Part shown: positions 45,980 through 56,954 of the stretch, in pieces | Numbering within the stretch: position 1 is the first letter of the stretch | How the letters are laid out: the number at the start of each line of letters is the position of its first letter | Source of the DNA: Pseudomonas cichorii | GTDB lineage: Bacteria; Pseudomonadota; Gammaproteobacteria; Pseudomonadales; Pseudomonadaceae | Assembly (NCBI RefSeq): GCF_003700275.1 | Contig: NZ_RBRE01000051.1 | Coordinates: 1 to 64,000 of the forward strand | Reading direction: 5' to 3' | Length of the DNA: 64,000 nucleotides | Made by a program: the position numbers and the translations under genes | Notes under the pieces: model-generated | The model's database searches: none | Seen by the model: only the letters and a program-made list of their open reading frames with translations | Told to the model about the DNA's origin: nothing

Positions 45980-46834
45980 TTACAGAATCTGTAGCTTGCG
46001 ATGCAACATCGAAACGTTGCTTCCTTTTGCTACGAACCCTGCAAGGGTCTCTGTAAGAAGGGCCGAGACTTTATCAGCTTCAGCTTTGTTTGGGAAGGCC
46101 CCAAACACACAACTTCCAGTTCCGGTTAATTTTGCTTCGGTAAAATTACCTAACAAATTCAAAGCGTTACGTACATCTGGATAACGCTTCTCTACAACCG
46201 CTCTACAGTCGTTTTGACTGTTTCCCTTGGGAACGGGGCGCACTTTAATGGGAGGAGTGTCACGTGTCAACAGTGGATCTGAAAAAATTTCTGCTGTACT
46301 TACAGATACTTGCGGCACAAGTACCAAATACCACGGTTCTTCGGGGTTTACGGGGGTCAGGATTTCTCCCACGCCCTCGGCAAATGCTGCGCGTCCACGC
46401 ACGAAAACCGGGACGTCGGCGCCCAGCGTAAGGCCCAGTGCGGCCAGACGATCTTCGTCCCAGCCAAGATTCCACAGATGATTCAGACCCAGAAGGGTCG
46501 TTGCCGCATCGGAACTGCCGCCGCCGATGCCGCCGCCCATGGGCAGGCGTTTTTCCAGCCAGATATCCATGCCCAGTGTGCAGCCGGACTGTTGCTGCAG
46601 TGCCCGGGCTGCCTTGACGATAAGATTGCTGTCGTGGGGAACACCGGGAACATCGGTCTGCAGGCGGATTTCACCGTCCTCGCGTACGGCAAAACCGAGT
46701 TCGTCGCCGTAGTCGAGAAACTGAAAGATGGTTTCCAGTTGGTGATAGCCGTCAGGACGACGGCCAAGAATGTGCAGCATCAGGTTCAGCTTGGCCGGAG
46801 CCGGCAGGGTCAGTTGTGGCGTGTTCATGCTCAT
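45980..46834 (-). CDS. ispE: 4-diphosphocytidyl-2-C-methyl-D-erythritol kinase
   Basis: A 284-residue GHMP kinase of the MEP isoprenoid pathway. [21 protein letters not shown] at the start and the ATP loop [15 protein letters not shown] are diagnostic. The ATG overlaps the lolB stop (ATGA), so coupled; an alternative ATG lies two codons later. Confidence 0.95.
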   Translation of the reverse strand: MSMNTPQLTLPAPAKLNLMLHILGRRPDGYHQLETIFQFLDYGDELGFAVREDGEIRLQTDVPGVPHDSNLIVKAARALQQQSGCTLGMDIWLEKRLPMGGGIGGGSSDAATTLLGLNHLWNLGWDEDRLAALGLTLGADVPVFVRGRAAFAEGVGEILTPVNPEEPWYLVLVPQVSVSTAEIFSDPLLTRDTPPIKVRPVPKGNSQNDCRAVVEKRYPDVRNALNLLGNFTEAKLTGTGSCVFGAFPNKAEADKVSALLTETLAGFVAKGSNVSMLHRKLQIL

Positions 46835-47448
46835 TGCCCCAGCTTGCGAGGCTGCCAGTCCTTGACCACCAGCGTGACATCGAGGTCCTGGCCATGCAGT
46901 TTGATGCGTTCGGGCAGCCAGTAACCGTTCTGCTCGGCATAGCTGAGGTATTCCACCTGCCAGCCATCCTGTTCAAGGCTGGCCAGCCGGCTGTCGTCAT
47001 CCAGGGTCAGGCGGCTCTTGCTGTCGGGAGCGGGAAGACCGCGTACCCACCAGACCAGATGCGAAACCGGAAGCTTCCAGCCCAACTGGTCTTGCAGCAG
47101 GGTTTCCGGCGTCGCGGCTTCATAGCGGCCCTGATTGGCGACTTCCAGGCTCACGCTGCCCGGACGACCGGTCAGGCGTGCCGCGCCGCGTCCCAGCGGG
47201 CCGGAGAGGCGAATGTCGTAATAATCCTGGCGTTGCAGCCAGAACAGGGTACCGCTGCCGGAGTCGCGAGGGGCGCGGATGCCGACCTTGCCGTTGATCT
47301 GCCAGCCATCGAGGCTGCTCAGTTGTTGCTTGTGCTCGCGCCATTGCGCGGGATTGCCCTTGCCCTGAAGGGCTTCGCGGGAGGTCATGCCGGCACAGCC
47401 GGCGAGCAGGGCGATAAGGCTGAATACGATTACATGGCGCAAAAACAT
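46831..47448 (-). CDS. lolB: Outer-membrane lipoprotein LolB
   Basis: A 205-residue lipoprotein with signal peptide and lipobox LLAGC (Cys at about residue 18). It accepts lipoproteins from LolA and inserts them into the outer membrane. The [22 protein letters not shown] region fits the LolB fold. Follows the TPR lipoprotein gene by 4 nt. Confidence 0.93.
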   Translation of the reverse strand: MFLRHVIVFSLIALLAGCAGMTSREALQGKGNPAQWREHKQQLSSLDGWQINGKVGIRAPRDSGSGTLFWLQRQDYYDIRLSGPLGRGAARLTGRPGSVSLEVANQGRYEAATPETLLQDQLGWKLPVSHLVWWVRGLPAPDSKSRLTLDDDSRLASLEQDGWQVEYLSYAEQNGYWLPERIKLHGQDLDVTLVVKDWQPRKLGQ

Positions 47449-47452
47449 AACG

Positions 47453-49180
47453 TCAAAGAGTCTCTGATCCGGTCAGGCGCAGCAGCGTGCTGCGCAGAAT
47501 AGGGCTGTCGGGTTGCTGTTCAAGGGCTTTGCCCCAGACTTTACGGGCTTCACGCTGCTCGCCCTTGGCCCAGAGTACTTCGCCCAGATGAGCGGCAACT
47601 TCGTGGTCGGGGAAGCGCTCAAGCGCAAGGCGCAGCAAGCGTTCGGCCTCGTCCAGGTTGCCCATGCGGTAATTGACCCAGCCAAGGCTGTCGAGCACGG
47701 CCGGATCTTCCGGATTGAGGCTGTGGGCCTTTTCGATCAGTTGCTTGGCTTCGGCATAGCGGGTCGTGCGATCCGAAAGGGTGTAGCCCAGGGCGTTCAG
47801 AGCCATGGCATTTTCCGGTTCGCGCTTGATGATGGTCCGCAGGTCCTTTTCCATCTGGGCCAGATCGTTGCGCTTTTCCGCCAGCATGGCGCGGGTGTAA
47901 AGCAGGTTCACGTCGTCCGGGTACTGCTTGAGCGCCTGATTCAATACTTGCCAGCCACGATCGGGCTGATTGTTGCTGGTCAGGGTTTCGGCTTCGATCA
48001 GGTACAGCTGGATCGCGTAGTCCGGTTGCGTATCGCGGGCTTCGGCGAGGCGTTTGGACGCTTCGGCCGCGTTGCCGTTGCTCATCAGAATGTCGCTCTG
48101 GCGCAACTGGGCAGACAGGAAATCACTGCCCGGCCCGACCTGGGCGTATTCGGCAAGGGCGCTTTGCGGGTCGTTGCGCTCTTCGTGGATACGACCCAGA
48201 TTCAGGTGCGCAGAATCGACATGCGCGCCGCGCTCGACCAGTTCCTCCAGATAGCCGGCCGCTTCATCCCAGGCCTTGGCTTCCAGGCAGACCAGTGCCA
48301 GCGAGAAACGCAGGTCGTCGTCATCCGGATATTGCTGCAGCAGGCTGGAGAACTGGACCTTGGCGTCTTCCATGCGGTTCTGTTCGACCAGCATGCGTGC
48401 GTAGGTCAGGCGCAGACGTTTGTCTTCCGGGTATTTCTTGAGGCTTTTTTCCAGGATCGGCAGCGCTTCCTTGCCACGGCTCATGCCTTGCAGCAGGCGA
48501 GTACGCAGCAGGATCGGCGCGATTTCGCCTTCCTTGGGTGGATTGTCTTCAAGCAGACGCAACGATTGTTCGGAATCGCCGTTCTGTTGCAGGAGCAATG
48601 CCTTGCCGAAAATCAACTGGCCATTGTTCGGGTACTTGCCCAGCAACCGGTCGAAGCTCTTGAGCAGGCCGTTGCGGGTATCGGTGTCGGTTTCCGCCGC
48701 GGAGAGCGCCAGAAAGTCGAAATGCGTGTCGCCCTGGCCTTGCAGGACCTTCTCCATATACATCATGGAGTCGTCATAGCGTCCGGAACGCGCCAGTTGA
48801 ATGGCGGCGGCTCTTTGCGCCTCCAGGTTGGTCGCGTCGTTGCGCGCCCAGATCAGTGCGGTATCCAGCGCGGCCTGATCGGCGCCCAGATACTCGGCAA
48901 TCCGATAGGCACGTTCGGAAACGCCAGGGTCCTGAGTGGTAACCGCCTGGGTGACGTAGTTATCCAGCGCAATGTCGAAACGGTTGCGTTGGCCAGCCAG
49001 TTCGGCGCTCAGCAGGCTTACCAGGGTTTCCTGAGTGAACGAGCCATAGACCAGCGGCTTGGTTTCAGGCGCGGGAGTGGTGTCTTTCTGTGGCGTCACA
49101 GGTTGCTGTGAAACGGGTGCCGTGGACTGGCAACCACCAAGAAAGACGAGGGCGAGGAACAGCGCGGAGGATCTAGTCAT
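47453..49180 (-). CDS. TPR-repeat lipoprotein
   Basis: A 575-residue lipoprotein with lipobox LGGC (Cys near residue 17) and about a dozen tetratricopeptide repeats through the chain. Counterpart of P. aeruginosa PA4667 at the same place between lolB and hemA. It probably scaffolds envelope proteins; no specific partner is known to me. ATG 49180 gives a compact lipoprotein signal ([17 protein letters not shown]). ATGs at 49216-49219 are in frame but would bury it. Confidence 0.88.
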   Translation of the reverse strand: MTRSSALFLALVFLGGCQSTAPVSQQPVTPQKDTTPAPETKPLVYGSFTQETLVSLLSAELAGQRNRFDIALDNYVTQAVTTQDPGVSERAYRIAEYLGADQAALDTALIWARNDATNLEAQRAAAIQLARSGRYDDSMMYMEKVLQGQGDTHFDFLALSAAETDTDTRNGLLKSFDRLLGKYPNNGQLIFGKALLLQQNGDSEQSLRLLEDNPPKEGEIAPILLRTRLLQGMSRGKEALPILEKSLKKYPEDKRLRLTYARMLVEQNRMEDAKVQFSSLLQQYPDDDDLRFSLALVCLEAKAWDEAAGYLEELVERGAHVDSAHLNLGRIHEERNDPQSALAEYAQVGPGSDFLSAQLRQSDILMSNGNAAEASKRLAEARDTQPDYAIQLYLIEAETLTSNNQPDRGWQVLNQALKQYPDDVNLLYTRAMLAEKRNDLAQMEKDLRTIIKREPENAMALNALGYTLSDRTTRYAEAKQLIEKAHSLNPEDPAVLDSLGWVNYRMGNLDEAERLLRLALERFPDHEVAAHLGEVLWAKGEQREARKVWGKALEQQPDSPILRSTLLRLTGSETL

Positions 49181-49407
49181 ATATGAGAAAGGCGGCTTAC
49201 CTGCGGTTTGGAGCATCATGACACAAGGCTGTCGGCAAAACCCACAACCGGCGGAAAAACTACTGCAACAGCGGTTTTGGCGGCGTTGCTGGCCTTTGGA
49301 CAGGGCCCGCAACGAGCGATTCTAGTGGGACAATAATATGCAGTGGTTGTTCTGAGCTTATCGAAGTAGGACAATTGCGGGCTTCACGTCACCACCAGCG
49401 ACCCTGA

Positions 49408-50685
49408 ATGGCCTTCCTTGCACTTGGTATTAACCATAAGACTGCCTCGGTAGACGTTCGCGAGCGCGTGGCATTTACGCCGGAACAGCTGGTTGAGGCC
49501 TTGCAGCAGCTTTGCCGTCTTACCAGCAGTCGCGAAGCCGCGATCCTCTCGACGTGTAACCGTAGCGAGCTGTATATAGAGCACGACCAGCTCGCAGCTG
49601 AAAGCATTCTGGCCTGGCTGGCGGATTATCACCACCTGAGCCTGGATGAGTTGCGCGCCAGCGCCTACATACATGAAGACGATGCCGCCGTACGGCACAT
49701 GATGCGCGTGGCCTCGGGCCTGGACTCCCTGGTACTCGGCGAGCCGCAGATTCTTGGCCAGATGAAATCCGCGTATGCCGTTGCCCGCGAAGCCGGGACC
49801 GTTGGTCCGTTGCTCGGGCGGTTGTTCCAGGCCACGTTCAGTGCCGCCAAGCAGGTGCGCACCGACACCGCCATCGGCGAAAACCCGGTATCGGTCGCGT
49901 TTGCTGCTGTCAGCCTGGCGAAACAGATCTTCAGCGACCTGCAACGCAGCCAGGCGCTGCTGATCGGTGCTGGTGAAACCATTACCCTGGTTGCCCGGCA
50001 TCTGCGGGATCTGGGCGTCAAGCGTATCGTGGTAGCCAACCGTACCCTGGAGCGCGCCAGTATCCTGGCCGCCGAGTTCGGCGCCCATGCGGTACTGCTT
50101 TCGGATATTCCGGCTGAGCTGGTCAACAGCGACATCGTGATCAGTTCCACGGCCAGCCAGTTGCCGATCCTCGGCAAGGGCGCGGTGGAAAGCGCCTTGA
50201 AGCTGCGCAAGCACAAGCCTATTTTCATGGTGGATATCGCCGTTCCCCGGGATATCGAGCCCGAAGTCGGTGAGTTGGACGACGTTTACCTGTATAGCGT
50301 CGACGATCTGCACGAAGTGGTCGCCGAAAACCTCAAGAGCCGGCAAGGCGCGGCCCTGGCGGCCGAGCAACTGGTCAGTGTCGGCGCCGACGATTTCATG
50401 TCGCGCCTGCGCGAGCTGGCGGCAGTCGATGTACTGCGTGCCTATCGTCAGCAAAGCGAGCGGCTGCGCGACGAAGAGCTGAGCAAGGCCCAGCGCATGC
50501 TGGCCAACGGCAGCAATGCCGAAGAAGTATTGATTCACCTGGCCCGTGGCCTGACCAACAAACTGCTGCACGCCCCAAGCGTCCAGCTTAAAAAGCTGTC
50601 TGCCGAGGGGCGCGTCGATGCGCTGGCCATGGCTCAGGAACTTTTTGCCCTCGGTGAGGGCTCGACGGATAAACCTTCGCAATGA
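49408..50685 (+). CDS. hemA: Glutamyl-tRNA reductase
   Basis: A 425-residue enzyme for the first step of C5-pathway tetrapyrrole synthesis. The catalytic cysteine lies in [10 protein letters not shown]; the NADPH domain has [15 protein letters not shown]; the dimerisation domain is at the C-terminus. Divergent from the TPR-lolB-ispE operon and overlapping prfA by 4 nt. Confidence 0.96.
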   Translation: MAFLALGINHKTASVDVRERVAFTPEQLVEALQQLCRLTSSREAAILSTCNRSELYIEHDQLAAESILAWLADYHHLSLDELRASAYIHEDDAAVRHMMRVASGLDSLVLGEPQILGQMKSAYAVAREAGTVGPLLGRLFQATFSAAKQVRTDTAIGENPVSVAFAAVSLAKQIFSDLQRSQALLIGAGETITLVARHLRDLGVKRIVVANRTLERASILAAEFGAHAVLLSDIPAELVNSDIVISSTASQLPILGKGAVESALKLRKHKPIFMVDIAVPRDIEPEVGELDDVYLYSVDDLHEVVAENLKSRQGAALAAEQLVSVGADDFMSRLRELAAVDVLRAYRQQSERLRDEELSKAQRMLANGSNAEEVLIHLARGLTNKLLHAPSVQLKKLSAEGRVDALAMAQELFALGEGSTDKPSQ

Positions 50686-51764
50686 AAGCTTCACTGCTCA
50701 ATAAGCTGGATGTGCTCAGCGACCGTTTTGAAGAACTGACCGCGCTGCTTGGCGATGCGGAAGTTATCAGCGACCAGACCAAATTCCGCGCCTATTCGCG
50801 TGAATACGCCGAAGTAGAGCCGGTCATCGAGGTTTACCGGCAGCGGATCAAGGTGCTCGCCGATCTGGACGGTGCGCAGGCACTGCTCAAGGACAGCGAC
50901 CCGGACATGCGTGAAATGGCGGTCGAGGAAGTTCGTGAAGGCAAGCAGCAACTGCTGGAACTGGAAGCGCAGTTGCAGCGCATGCTGCTGCCCAAGGATC
51001 CGAATGACGGCCGCAACGTGTTTCTGGAAATCCGCGCCGGTACCGGTGGTGACGAGGCAGCGATTTTCTCCGGCGATCTGTTCCGCATGTACTCGCGCTA
51101 TGCCGAGCGGCGTGGCTGGCGGGTGGAAATCCTTTCGGAGAACGAAGGCGAGCACGGCGGCTATAAAGAAGTCATTGCCAGGGTCGAAGGCGAGAATGTC
51201 TACGGCAAGCTGAAGTTCGAGTCCGGCGCCCACCGTGTCCAGCGGGTCCCTGAAACCGAATCACAGGGCCGTATCCACACCTCGGCCTGTACCGTGGCGG
51301 TGTTGCCCGAGCCTGACGAGCAGCAGGCAATCGAGATCAATCCGGCGGACCTGCGCATCGACACCTATCGTTCCTCGGGCGCCGGTGGACAGCACGTCAA
51401 CAAGACCGACTCGGCGATTCGCATTACCCACTTGCCATCGGGTATTGTCGTGGAGTGCCAGGAAGAACGTTCGCAACACAAGAACAGAGCCCGGGCAATG
51501 TCCTGGTTGTCTGCCAAACTGAATGATCAGCAGACCAGCGCGGCAGCCAATGCCATCGCCAGCGAGCGCAAGCTGCTGGTCGGTTCGGGCGATCGTTCGG
51601 AGCGTATTCGCACCTATAACTTCCCTCAAGGGCGAGTGACGGATCACCGCGTCAATCTGACGTTGTATTCACTGGATGAAGTTCTCGCCGGTGGCGTCGA
51701 TGCAGTGATAGAGCCGCTACTCGCTGAATATCAGGCTGATCAACTTGCGGCACTGGGTGAGTAA
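50682..51764 (+). CDS. prfA: Peptide chain release factor 1
   Basis: A 360-residue class I release factor reading UAA and UAG. The GGQ loop ([20 protein letters not shown]) and the anticodon-like [21 protein letters not shown] segment are intact. hemA-prfA-prmC is a conserved operon in which PrmC methylates the GGQ glutamine. Confidence 0.97.
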   Translation: MKASLLNKLDVLSDRFEELTALLGDAEVISDQTKFRAYSREYAEVEPVIEVYRQRIKVLADLDGAQALLKDSDPDMREMAVEEVREGKQQLLELEAQLQRMLLPKDPNDGRNVFLEIRAGTGGDEAAIFSGDLFRMYSRYAERRGWRVEILSENEGEHGGYKEVIARVEGENVYGKLKFESGAHRVQRVPETESQGRIHTSACTVAVLPEPDEQQAIEINPADLRIDTYRSSGAGGQHVNKTDSAIRITHLPSGIVVECQEERSQHKNRARAMSWLSAKLNDQQTSAAANAIASERKLLVGSGDRSERIRTYNFPQGRVTDHRVNLTLYSLDEVLAGGVDAVIEPLLAEYQADQLAALGE

Positions 51765-52601
51765 ATGACCATCATCGCCAGCTTGTTAAGAAGCGCTGAA
51801 CTTCCCGACTCACCAACCGCCCGGCTGGATGCCGAGTTGCTGCTGGCCGCTGCCCTGGGCAAGCCGCGCAGCTTCCTGCATACCTGGCCCGAGCGGATTG
51901 TCAGCACCGAAGCGGCGCTGGCTTTCGCCGGCTATCTGCAGCGTCGACGCACCGGTGAGCCGGTGGCTTATATTCTGGGCCAGCAAGGCTTCTGGAAACT
52001 CGATCTGGAAGTCGCGCCACATACCCTGATTCCACGCCCTGAAACCGAAATGCTGGTCGAAGCGGCGCTGGAACTGGTACCGGCTTTTGCACCGGCACAG
52101 ATTCTGGACCTCGGTACCGGCAGCGGGGCGATTGCCCTGGCATTGGCCAATGAGCGCCACCTGTGGAAAGTGACCGCCGTGGACCGCGTGCTGGAAGCCG
52201 TGGCCCTGGCCGAACGCAACCGCCAGCGCCTGCAACTGGACAACGCGGTGGTGCTCAACAGCCACTGGTTCAGTGCGCTGGAGGAGGCGCGGCAGTTCGA
52301 CCTGATCATCAGCAACCCGCCCTACATTGCCGACACCGATCCGCATCTGGCTGCCGGTGATGTGCGTTTCGAGCCAAGCAGTGCGCTGGTTGCAGGCAGC
52401 GACGGCCTGGACGACCTGCGCGCCATCGTCGAGCAGGCGCCGGCCTACCTGCGCAGTGGTGGCTGGTTGTTGCTCGAACATGGCTATGACCAGGGCGCTG
52501 CGGTGCGCAATCTGCTGACGACCCGTGGTTTCGAGCGGGTCCAGACCCGTCGCGATCTGGGCGAACATGAGCGCATCACCTTTGGATGCCTGCCGTGCTG
52601 A
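51765..52601 (+). CDS. prmC: PrmC, release-factor glutamine N5-methyltransferase
   Basis: A 278-residue SAM-dependent methyltransferase. The SAM motif ILDLGTGSGAIALALA and the catalytic NPPY (ISNPPYIAD) are present. Starts immediately after the prfA stop. Confidence 0.96.
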   Translation: MTIIASLLRSAELPDSPTARLDAELLLAAALGKPRSFLHTWPERIVSTEAALAFAGYLQRRRTGEPVAYILGQQGFWKLDLEVAPHTLIPRPETEMLVEAALELVPAFAPAQILDLGTGSGAIALALANERHLWKVTAVDRVLEAVALAERNRQRLQLDNAVVLNSHWFSALEEARQFDLIISNPPYIADTDPHLAAGDVRFEPSSALVAGSDGLDDLRAIVEQAPAYLRSGGWLLLEHGYDQGAAVRNLLTTRGFERVQTRRDLGEHERITFGCLPC

Positions 52602-53362
52602 GTGACCAGGAACTGCTGCGCTACAGCCGGCAGATCCTGCTGCAACATGTCGACATCGACGGCCAGATAAAGCTCAGGCACAGCCGTGCGCTGATCGTCG
52701 GTCTGGGTGGCCTTGGCTCTCCGGTGGCACTGTATCTGGCGGCAGCCGGGGTGGGTGAATTGCATCTGGCCGACTTCGACAGCGTTGACCTGACCAACCT
52801 GCAGCGCCAGATCATCCATGACAGCCAGAGCGTCGGCCAGACCAAGGTAGACTCTGCCATGGCCCGTCTGGCGGCCATTAACCCTGAAGTGACGCTGGTC
52901 GCCCATCGCGCGGCCCTGGATACCGATTCGCTGAGTGCTGCCGTGCAGGCGGTGGATCTGGTGCTCGATTGCTCGGATAACTTCTCAACCCGCGAGGCGG
53001 TGAATGCCGCGTGTGTTGCCGCAGGCAAGCCATTGGTCAGCGGCGCGGCGATTCGCCTCGAAGGCCAGTTGTCGGTGTTCGACCCGCGTCGCGCCGAGAG
53101 CCCTTGCTATCACTGCCTGTACGGGCACGGCAGCGAAGCCGAGCTGACCTGCAGCGAAGCTGGTGTCATCGGCCCGTTGGTGGGGCTGGTCGGCAGCCTG
53201 CAAGCCCTGGAAGCCTTGAAACTGTTGGCAGGCTTTGGCGAGCCTCTGGTCGGCCGTCTGCTGCTGATCGATGCCTTGACCAGCCGTTTCCGCGAATTGA
53301 AGGTCAAGCGTGATCCGGCCTGCGGTGTCTGCGGTACTGCTCGGCAGGCCAGGCATGACTGA
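52586..53362 (+). CDS. moeB: MoeB/ThiF-family sulfur-carrier adenylyltransferase
   Basis: A 258-residue E1-like enzyme that adenylates the C-terminal Gly-Gly of MoaD or ThiS. The nucleotide loop [19 protein letters not shown], the RQIIH segment and Zn cysteines (YHCLYGH-type CxxC and CGVCG) are seen. It overlaps prmC by 16 nt and murI by 8 nt. Symbol taken from the conserved pseudomonad position. Confidence 0.92.
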   Translation: MPAVLSDQELLRYSRQILLQHVDIDGQIKLRHSRALIVGLGGLGSPVALYLAAAGVGELHLADFDSVDLTNLQRQIIHDSQSVGQTKVDSAMARLAAINPEVTLVAHRAALDTDSLSAAVQAVDLVLDCSDNFSTREAVNAACVAAGKPLVSGAAIRLEGQLSVFDPRRAESPCYHCLYGHGSEAELTCSEAGVIGPLVGLVGSLQALEALKLLAGFGEPLVGRLLLIDALTSRFRELKVKRDPACGVCGTARQARHD

Positions 53363-54170
53363 CACTCGTACGCCTTACAGTCGCAATGCGCCGGTTGGAG
53401 TGTTTGATTCCGGCGTGGGCGGGCTTTCGGTATTGACCGAGATTCGCCAGTTGCTGCCCGACGAATCGCTACTGTATGTCGCGGACGGCGGGCATATTCC
53501 CTATGGTGAGAAGACTCCGGAATTCATTATCCAGCGCTGCCTGGCGATTGCCGGTTTTCTCCGTGAACAAGGCGCCAAGGCTCTGGTGCTGGCCTGTAAT
53601 ACCGCGACAGTGGCTGGCGTTGCCCAGATACGTCAGCGCTACCCCGACTGGCCCATCGTTGGCATGGAGCCGGCGGTCAAACCGGCTGCGGCTGCAACGC
53701 GCAGCGGCGTGGTCGGCGTTCTGGCCACCACCGGGACCCTGCAAAGCGCCAAGTTCGCGGCGTTGCTCGACCGTTTTGCCAGTGATGTGCGGGTGGTGAC
53801 CCAGCCATGCCCGGGTCTGGTCGAGCTGATCGAGACTGGCGACCTGCTCAGCCCGACCATTCGCCAGTTGCTCTGGAGCTATGTCGAGCCGTTGCTGGCT
53901 GAAGGATGTGACACCATCATCCTTGGCTGTACCCACTATCCGTTTCTCAAGCCACTGCTGCGTCAGATGATTCCCGACTCGATCAGTCTGATCGACACCG
54001 GTGCCGCGGTAGCCCGTCAACTCCAGCGCCTGCTGGCCCAATCCGATCTCTTGAGTCTTACGCCTGGATGCGAAACGTCCTACTGGACGAGTGGCAATCC
54101 AAATGATTTCAAAAAAATTCTGCCAGCCCTATGGCAAAGTCCCGGCAGTGTGCGAAGCTTGGGTTTGTAA
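53355..54170 (+). CDS. murI: Glutamate racemase
   Basis: A 271-residue racemase giving D-glutamate for peptidoglycan. The two catalytic cysteines lie in LACNTATV and [20 protein letters not shown] is the N-terminal signature. ATG 53355 overlaps moeB. Confidence 0.95.
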   Translation: MTDTRTPYSRNAPVGVFDSGVGGLSVLTEIRQLLPDESLLYVADGGHIPYGEKTPEFIIQRCLAIAGFLREQGAKALVLACNTATVAGVAQIRQRYPDWPIVGMEPAVKPAAAATRSGVVGVLATTGTLQSAKFAALLDRFASDVRVVTQPCPGLVELIETGDLLSPTIRQLLWSYVEPLLAEGCDTIILGCTHYPFLKPLLRQMIPDSISLIDTGAAVARQLQRLLAQSDLLSLTPGCETSYWTSGNPNDFKKILPALWQSPGSVRSLGL

Positions 54171-54286
54171 AAAAATCGTGAAAAAGACTTTTTGGGGCTG
54201 AACTAACGCTTTGCTACGGCTTTCTATACTGCGTCCGCCAGGTTTCCAGCACTTTACTAACAACTACATATGAAATGGATATTTCT

Positions 54287-54805
54287 ATGAAGCAACTCTT
54301 TTGTGCGGCCGTTATAGCGGCTGCTCTTGCGGGGCAAAGCTCATTGGCGCAAGCCGACGGAGTTGAGTTTTCGGTAGGCCATACCAGTCAATCGACCATG
54401 ACTTATCGTCTGGGCGTGCAGTTCGACTGGGATAAAAGCTGGCTGAAAAGCGACGTGGGGCGCCTGACCGGTTACTGGGATGGAGCCTACACGCACTGGG
54501 AAGGTGACAAGCAATCCAGCAACAACAGCCTGTCGTTTTCGCCGGTGCTGGTCTACGAGTTCGCCGGACAGAACGTGAAGCCTTATATCGAGGCGGGTAT
54601 TGGGGTTTCGGTATTCTCCAATACTCAGGTTGAAGACAACAAACTGGGTTCGGCTTTCAACTTTGAAGACCGTATCGGTTTTGGCCTGCGTTTCGCGGGC
54701 GGGCATGAAGTCGGTATTCGTGCCACTCACTATTCCAACGCCGGCATCAAACAGCCGAACGACGGGATAGAAAGCTACGCCTTGCACTACAAGATGCCGT
54801 TCTAA
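54287..54805 (+). CDS. pagL: PagL, lipid A 3-O-deacylase
   Basis: A 172-residue outer-membrane beta-barrel enzyme removing the 3-O acyl chain of lipid A. Signal peptide of about 23 residues (MKQLF...SLAQA). The catalytic His-x-Ser is in ATHYSNAGIK and the Glu in NDGIESYALHYK, with C-terminal Phe. Very close to P. aeruginosa PagL. GGA lies 7 nt before ATG 54287; an ATG four codons earlier is possible. It sits beside murI as in P. aeruginosa. Confidence 0.92.
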   Translation: MKQLFCAAVIAAALAGQSSLAQADGVEFSVGHTSQSTMTYRLGVQFDWDKSWLKSDVGRLTGYWDGAYTHWEGDKQSSNNSLSFSPVLVYEFAGQNVKPYIEAGIGVSVFSNTQVEDNKLGSAFNFEDRIGFGLRFAGGHEVGIRATHYSNAGIKQPNDGIESYALHYKMPF

Positions 54806-54815
54806 GTAGCATCGC

Positions 54816-54863
54816 CTTCGCGAATGAATCCGCTCCCACACGGAGCGAATTTATTCGCGAATG
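54816..54863. repeat. Paired inverted REP elements
   Basis: CTTCGCGAATGAATCCGCTC (from 54816) and an inverted relative CGGAGCGAATTTATTCGCGA (54841-54860), closely spaced, between pagL and the convergent operon end. Same family as 9149-9243. Confidence 0.8.
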
Positions 54864-54875
54864 ATGGCACCCCAC

Positions 54876-55190
54876 CTACAGATACGCCGTCGCAATTCCC
54901 TTGCGCTCATTCAGACAATCGTCTGCTCCCGCTTCAAACTCTCTGCAGATCAACGGGCGTCTTTCGTAGATGGTGCACATCATGCTGTCGCGATCCAGCG
55001 CCGCGCACCAGCCATCCTCCAGACGCAACATGACTTCGCCACCCCACTCATCGGTATCGATATAGCGCTCGGGCACGCCGGTGTCGGTGATCAGCATCAC
55101 CTCCAGCTGGCAGCAGCATGCCGCGCAGGTCGAGCAGGTGACGACCGGTTCGCTGGGAAGCTGGGTCAGGGTAATGAGCGGGGATTTCAG
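54876..55190 (-). CDS. YkgJ-family cysteine-cluster protein
   Basis: A protein of about 104 residues. Cysteine pattern CSTCAACCC, then WCAAL, MMC and LICREFE places it in the YkgJ (CxxCxxCC) zinc- or iron-binding family. No ATG, GTG or TTG occurs at a sensible place. The only fitting start is a CTG overlapping the stop of the gene before it (55187-55190), implying termination-reinitiation coupling. Last gene of the right-hand operon. Function unknown. Confidence 0.75.
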   Translation of the reverse strand: MKSPLITLTQLPSEPVVTCSTCAACCCQLEVMLITDTGVPERYIDTDEWGGEVMLRLEDGWCAALDRDSMMCTIYERRPLICREFEAGADDCLNERKGIATAYL

Positions 55191-55690
55191 TGGGAGGCTC
55201 CGGTGCGTGTATTGATGAGTGGATGGCTTGCCAGTCGTTGCAGCAAGGGAAAGACGACTGCCCAGACCAGCCCCAACAGCACGAGGCTTGGCCACAATCC
55301 CATGGGCAACTGGACGTTTGCCAGTTGCGAGCCGGCATAGTACGACATCGGGCCGCCAATCGCGCCGAGCAGGCTGGCGCGCCACCATGGGCAGGCGGTC
55401 CAGGCCAGGCAATGCCTGAGTGTGGTGGCCAGCACCGCCCAGAGTATGACCAGCCACAGGGGAATCAGTGGGCCATCGGTGCCGAAGTCGAATACTCCAA
55501 TATTCATCAGGATGCTGTCGAGCAACGTTCCCGTAACCGTGACGGCCAGCAACAACCTGACTTCGTTTCTCCACAACACGTGAATCGCCACCACAGCGAC
55601 TGCAATCAGCAGCCAGGCACTGTTGCCACCCAGCACGCAGGCGAACCAGCCAATCTGGAACAGCAGCGCATTGGCGAGGGTTTTAAGCAT
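55187..55690 (-). CDS. DUF2878-family membrane protein
   Basis: A 167-residue protein with about five transmembrane segments (LFQIGWFACVLGGNSAWLLIAVAVVAIHV; LWLVILWAVLATTL; LWPSLVLLGLVWAVVFPLL). I assign DUF2878 from family association with CFA-like and DUF1365 genes. ATG 55690 overlaps the cfa-like gene by 8 nt. Perhaps part of a lipid-modifying assembly at the inner membrane; function unknown. Confidence 0.78.
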   Translation of the reverse strand: MLKTLANALLFQIGWFACVLGGNSAWLLIAVAVVAIHVLWRNEVRLLLAVTVTGTLLDSILMNIGVFDFGTDGPLIPLWLVILWAVLATTLRHCLAWTACPWWRASLLGAIGGPMSYYAGSQLANVQLPMGLWPSLVLLGLVWAVVFPLLQRLASHPLINTRTGASH

Positions 55691-56954
55691 CGAACAGTCC
55701 CAGCACAGGTGCACGCAATGCTTCAGGCTTGGCCAGCAGCAATTGGGCGGTGCCGATGGTGCGTTCCAGGAATCCGCCTTCGCAGTAGCACAGATAGAAC
55801 TCCCACAGGCGCAGGAAGTACTCGTCGTAACCCAGTTCCAGCAATGCGCTGTGGGCATGACGGAAGTTGTCGTGCCACAGGTGCAGGGTCCGTGCGTAGT
55901 GCAGGCCGAAATCTTCCATATGCAGCAGGTTCATGTCGGTATCGCCTCCGACGATTTCCATCATCTTGTGCACCGACGGCAATGCTCCACCGGGGAAGAT
56001 GTAGCGCTGGATGAAGTCCACACTGCTTTTGGCCTGCTCATAACGCTGCTCGCGAATGGTGATGGCCTGCAACAGCATCAGCCCGTTGCTCTTGAGCAGG
56101 TGCGAGCATTGCTTGAAGTACGTCGGCAGAAACTTGTGGCCCACCGCTTCGATCATTTCGATGGACACCAGCTTGTCGTACTGGCCGGTGAGGTCGCGGT
56201 AGTCCTTGAGCAGCAGTGTGACGCGATCCTGCAAGCCCAGTTGCTCCAGGCGTTTTTCGGTGTAGGCGAACTGTTCCCTGGACAGAGTTGTGGTGGTGAC
56301 CCGGCAGCCATAATGCTGTGCCGCATAAATCGCCATGCTGCCCCAGCCCGTGCCGATTTCCAGCAGGTGATCTTCGGGCTTGAGCGCCAGCTTCTGGCAG
56401 ATGCGCTCCAGCTTGTTCAGTTGCGCCTGCTCAAGGGTGTCGGTTTCGCTCAGGAACTGTGCGGCCGAATACATCATCGTCGGGTCGAGAAACTGCTCGA
56501 ACAGCTGGTTACCCAGGTCGTAATGTGCCGCGATGTTTTTCTGCGAGCCTTTACGGGTATTGCGGTTGAGCCAGTGCAGACCCTGGACCAGCGGTCGTGT
56601 CAGGCGCGCGATACCACCTTCCATGGCATCGAGCACATCGAGATTGCTGACGAAAACCCGCACCACTGCGGTCAGGTCCGGCGTCGTCCAGTAGCCATGA
56701 ATGAAAGCTTCACCGGCACCGATGGAACCGCCGCTGGCAACCATGCCCCAGATGGCGGAATCGCGTATATGAATCTCGCCCTGAATAAGTGCCCCGGCCT
56801 TGCCGAAGACATGGCGTTCGGTGCCCTCTATCACCACCAGCTGGCCGTTGCGCAGCTTGGCCAGTTGGCGCAGCACACCACGGCGCAGGAGGTTACCGGT
56901 CAGATTACGAGTACCCAGATTGGCAGAAAAACCACTACTACTGATGTTTTTCAT
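55683..56954 (-). CDS. Cyclopropane-fatty-acid synthase-family SAM methyltransferase
   Basis: A 423-residue member of the CFA synthase family. The SAM-binding LLEIGTGWGSMAIYAA, the following VTTTTLSREQ, and CFA-type segments (SIEMIEAVGHKFLP; YIFPGGALPS; LWEFYLCYCEGGFLE) are seen. It adds a methyl or methylene group to unsaturated acyl chains of phospholipids. Within this operon it is not the housekeeping CFA synthase; related operon enzymes have been tied to unusual fatty acids such as furan acids in other bacteria, which is only suggestive here. Confidence 0.88.
   Translation of the reverse strand: MKNISSSGFSANLGTRNLTGNLLRRGVLRQLAKLRNGQLVVIEGTERHVFGKAGALIQGEIHIRDSAIWGMVASGGSIGAGEAFIHGYWTTPDLTAVVRVFVSNLDVLDAMEGGIARLTRPLVQGLHWLNRNTRKGSQKNIAAHYDLGNQLFEQFLDPTMMYSAAQFLSETDTLEQAQLNKLERICQKLALKPEDHLLEIGTGWGSMAIYAAQHYGCRVTTTTLSREQFAYTEKRLEQLGLQDRVTLLLKDYRDLTGQYDKLVSIEMIEAVGHKFLPTYFKQCSHLLKSNGLMLLQAITIREQRYEQAKSSVDFIQRYIFPGGALPSVHKMMEIVGGDTDMNLLHMEDFGLHYARTLHLWHDNFRHAHSALLELGYDEYFLRLWEFYLCYCEGGFLERTIGTAQLLLAKPEALRAPVLGLFDA

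Noticed and set aside
47513..49111. 532-codon plus-strand frame opposite the TPR lipoprotein gene
   Set aside because: Shadow of the repeated TPR coding sequence.
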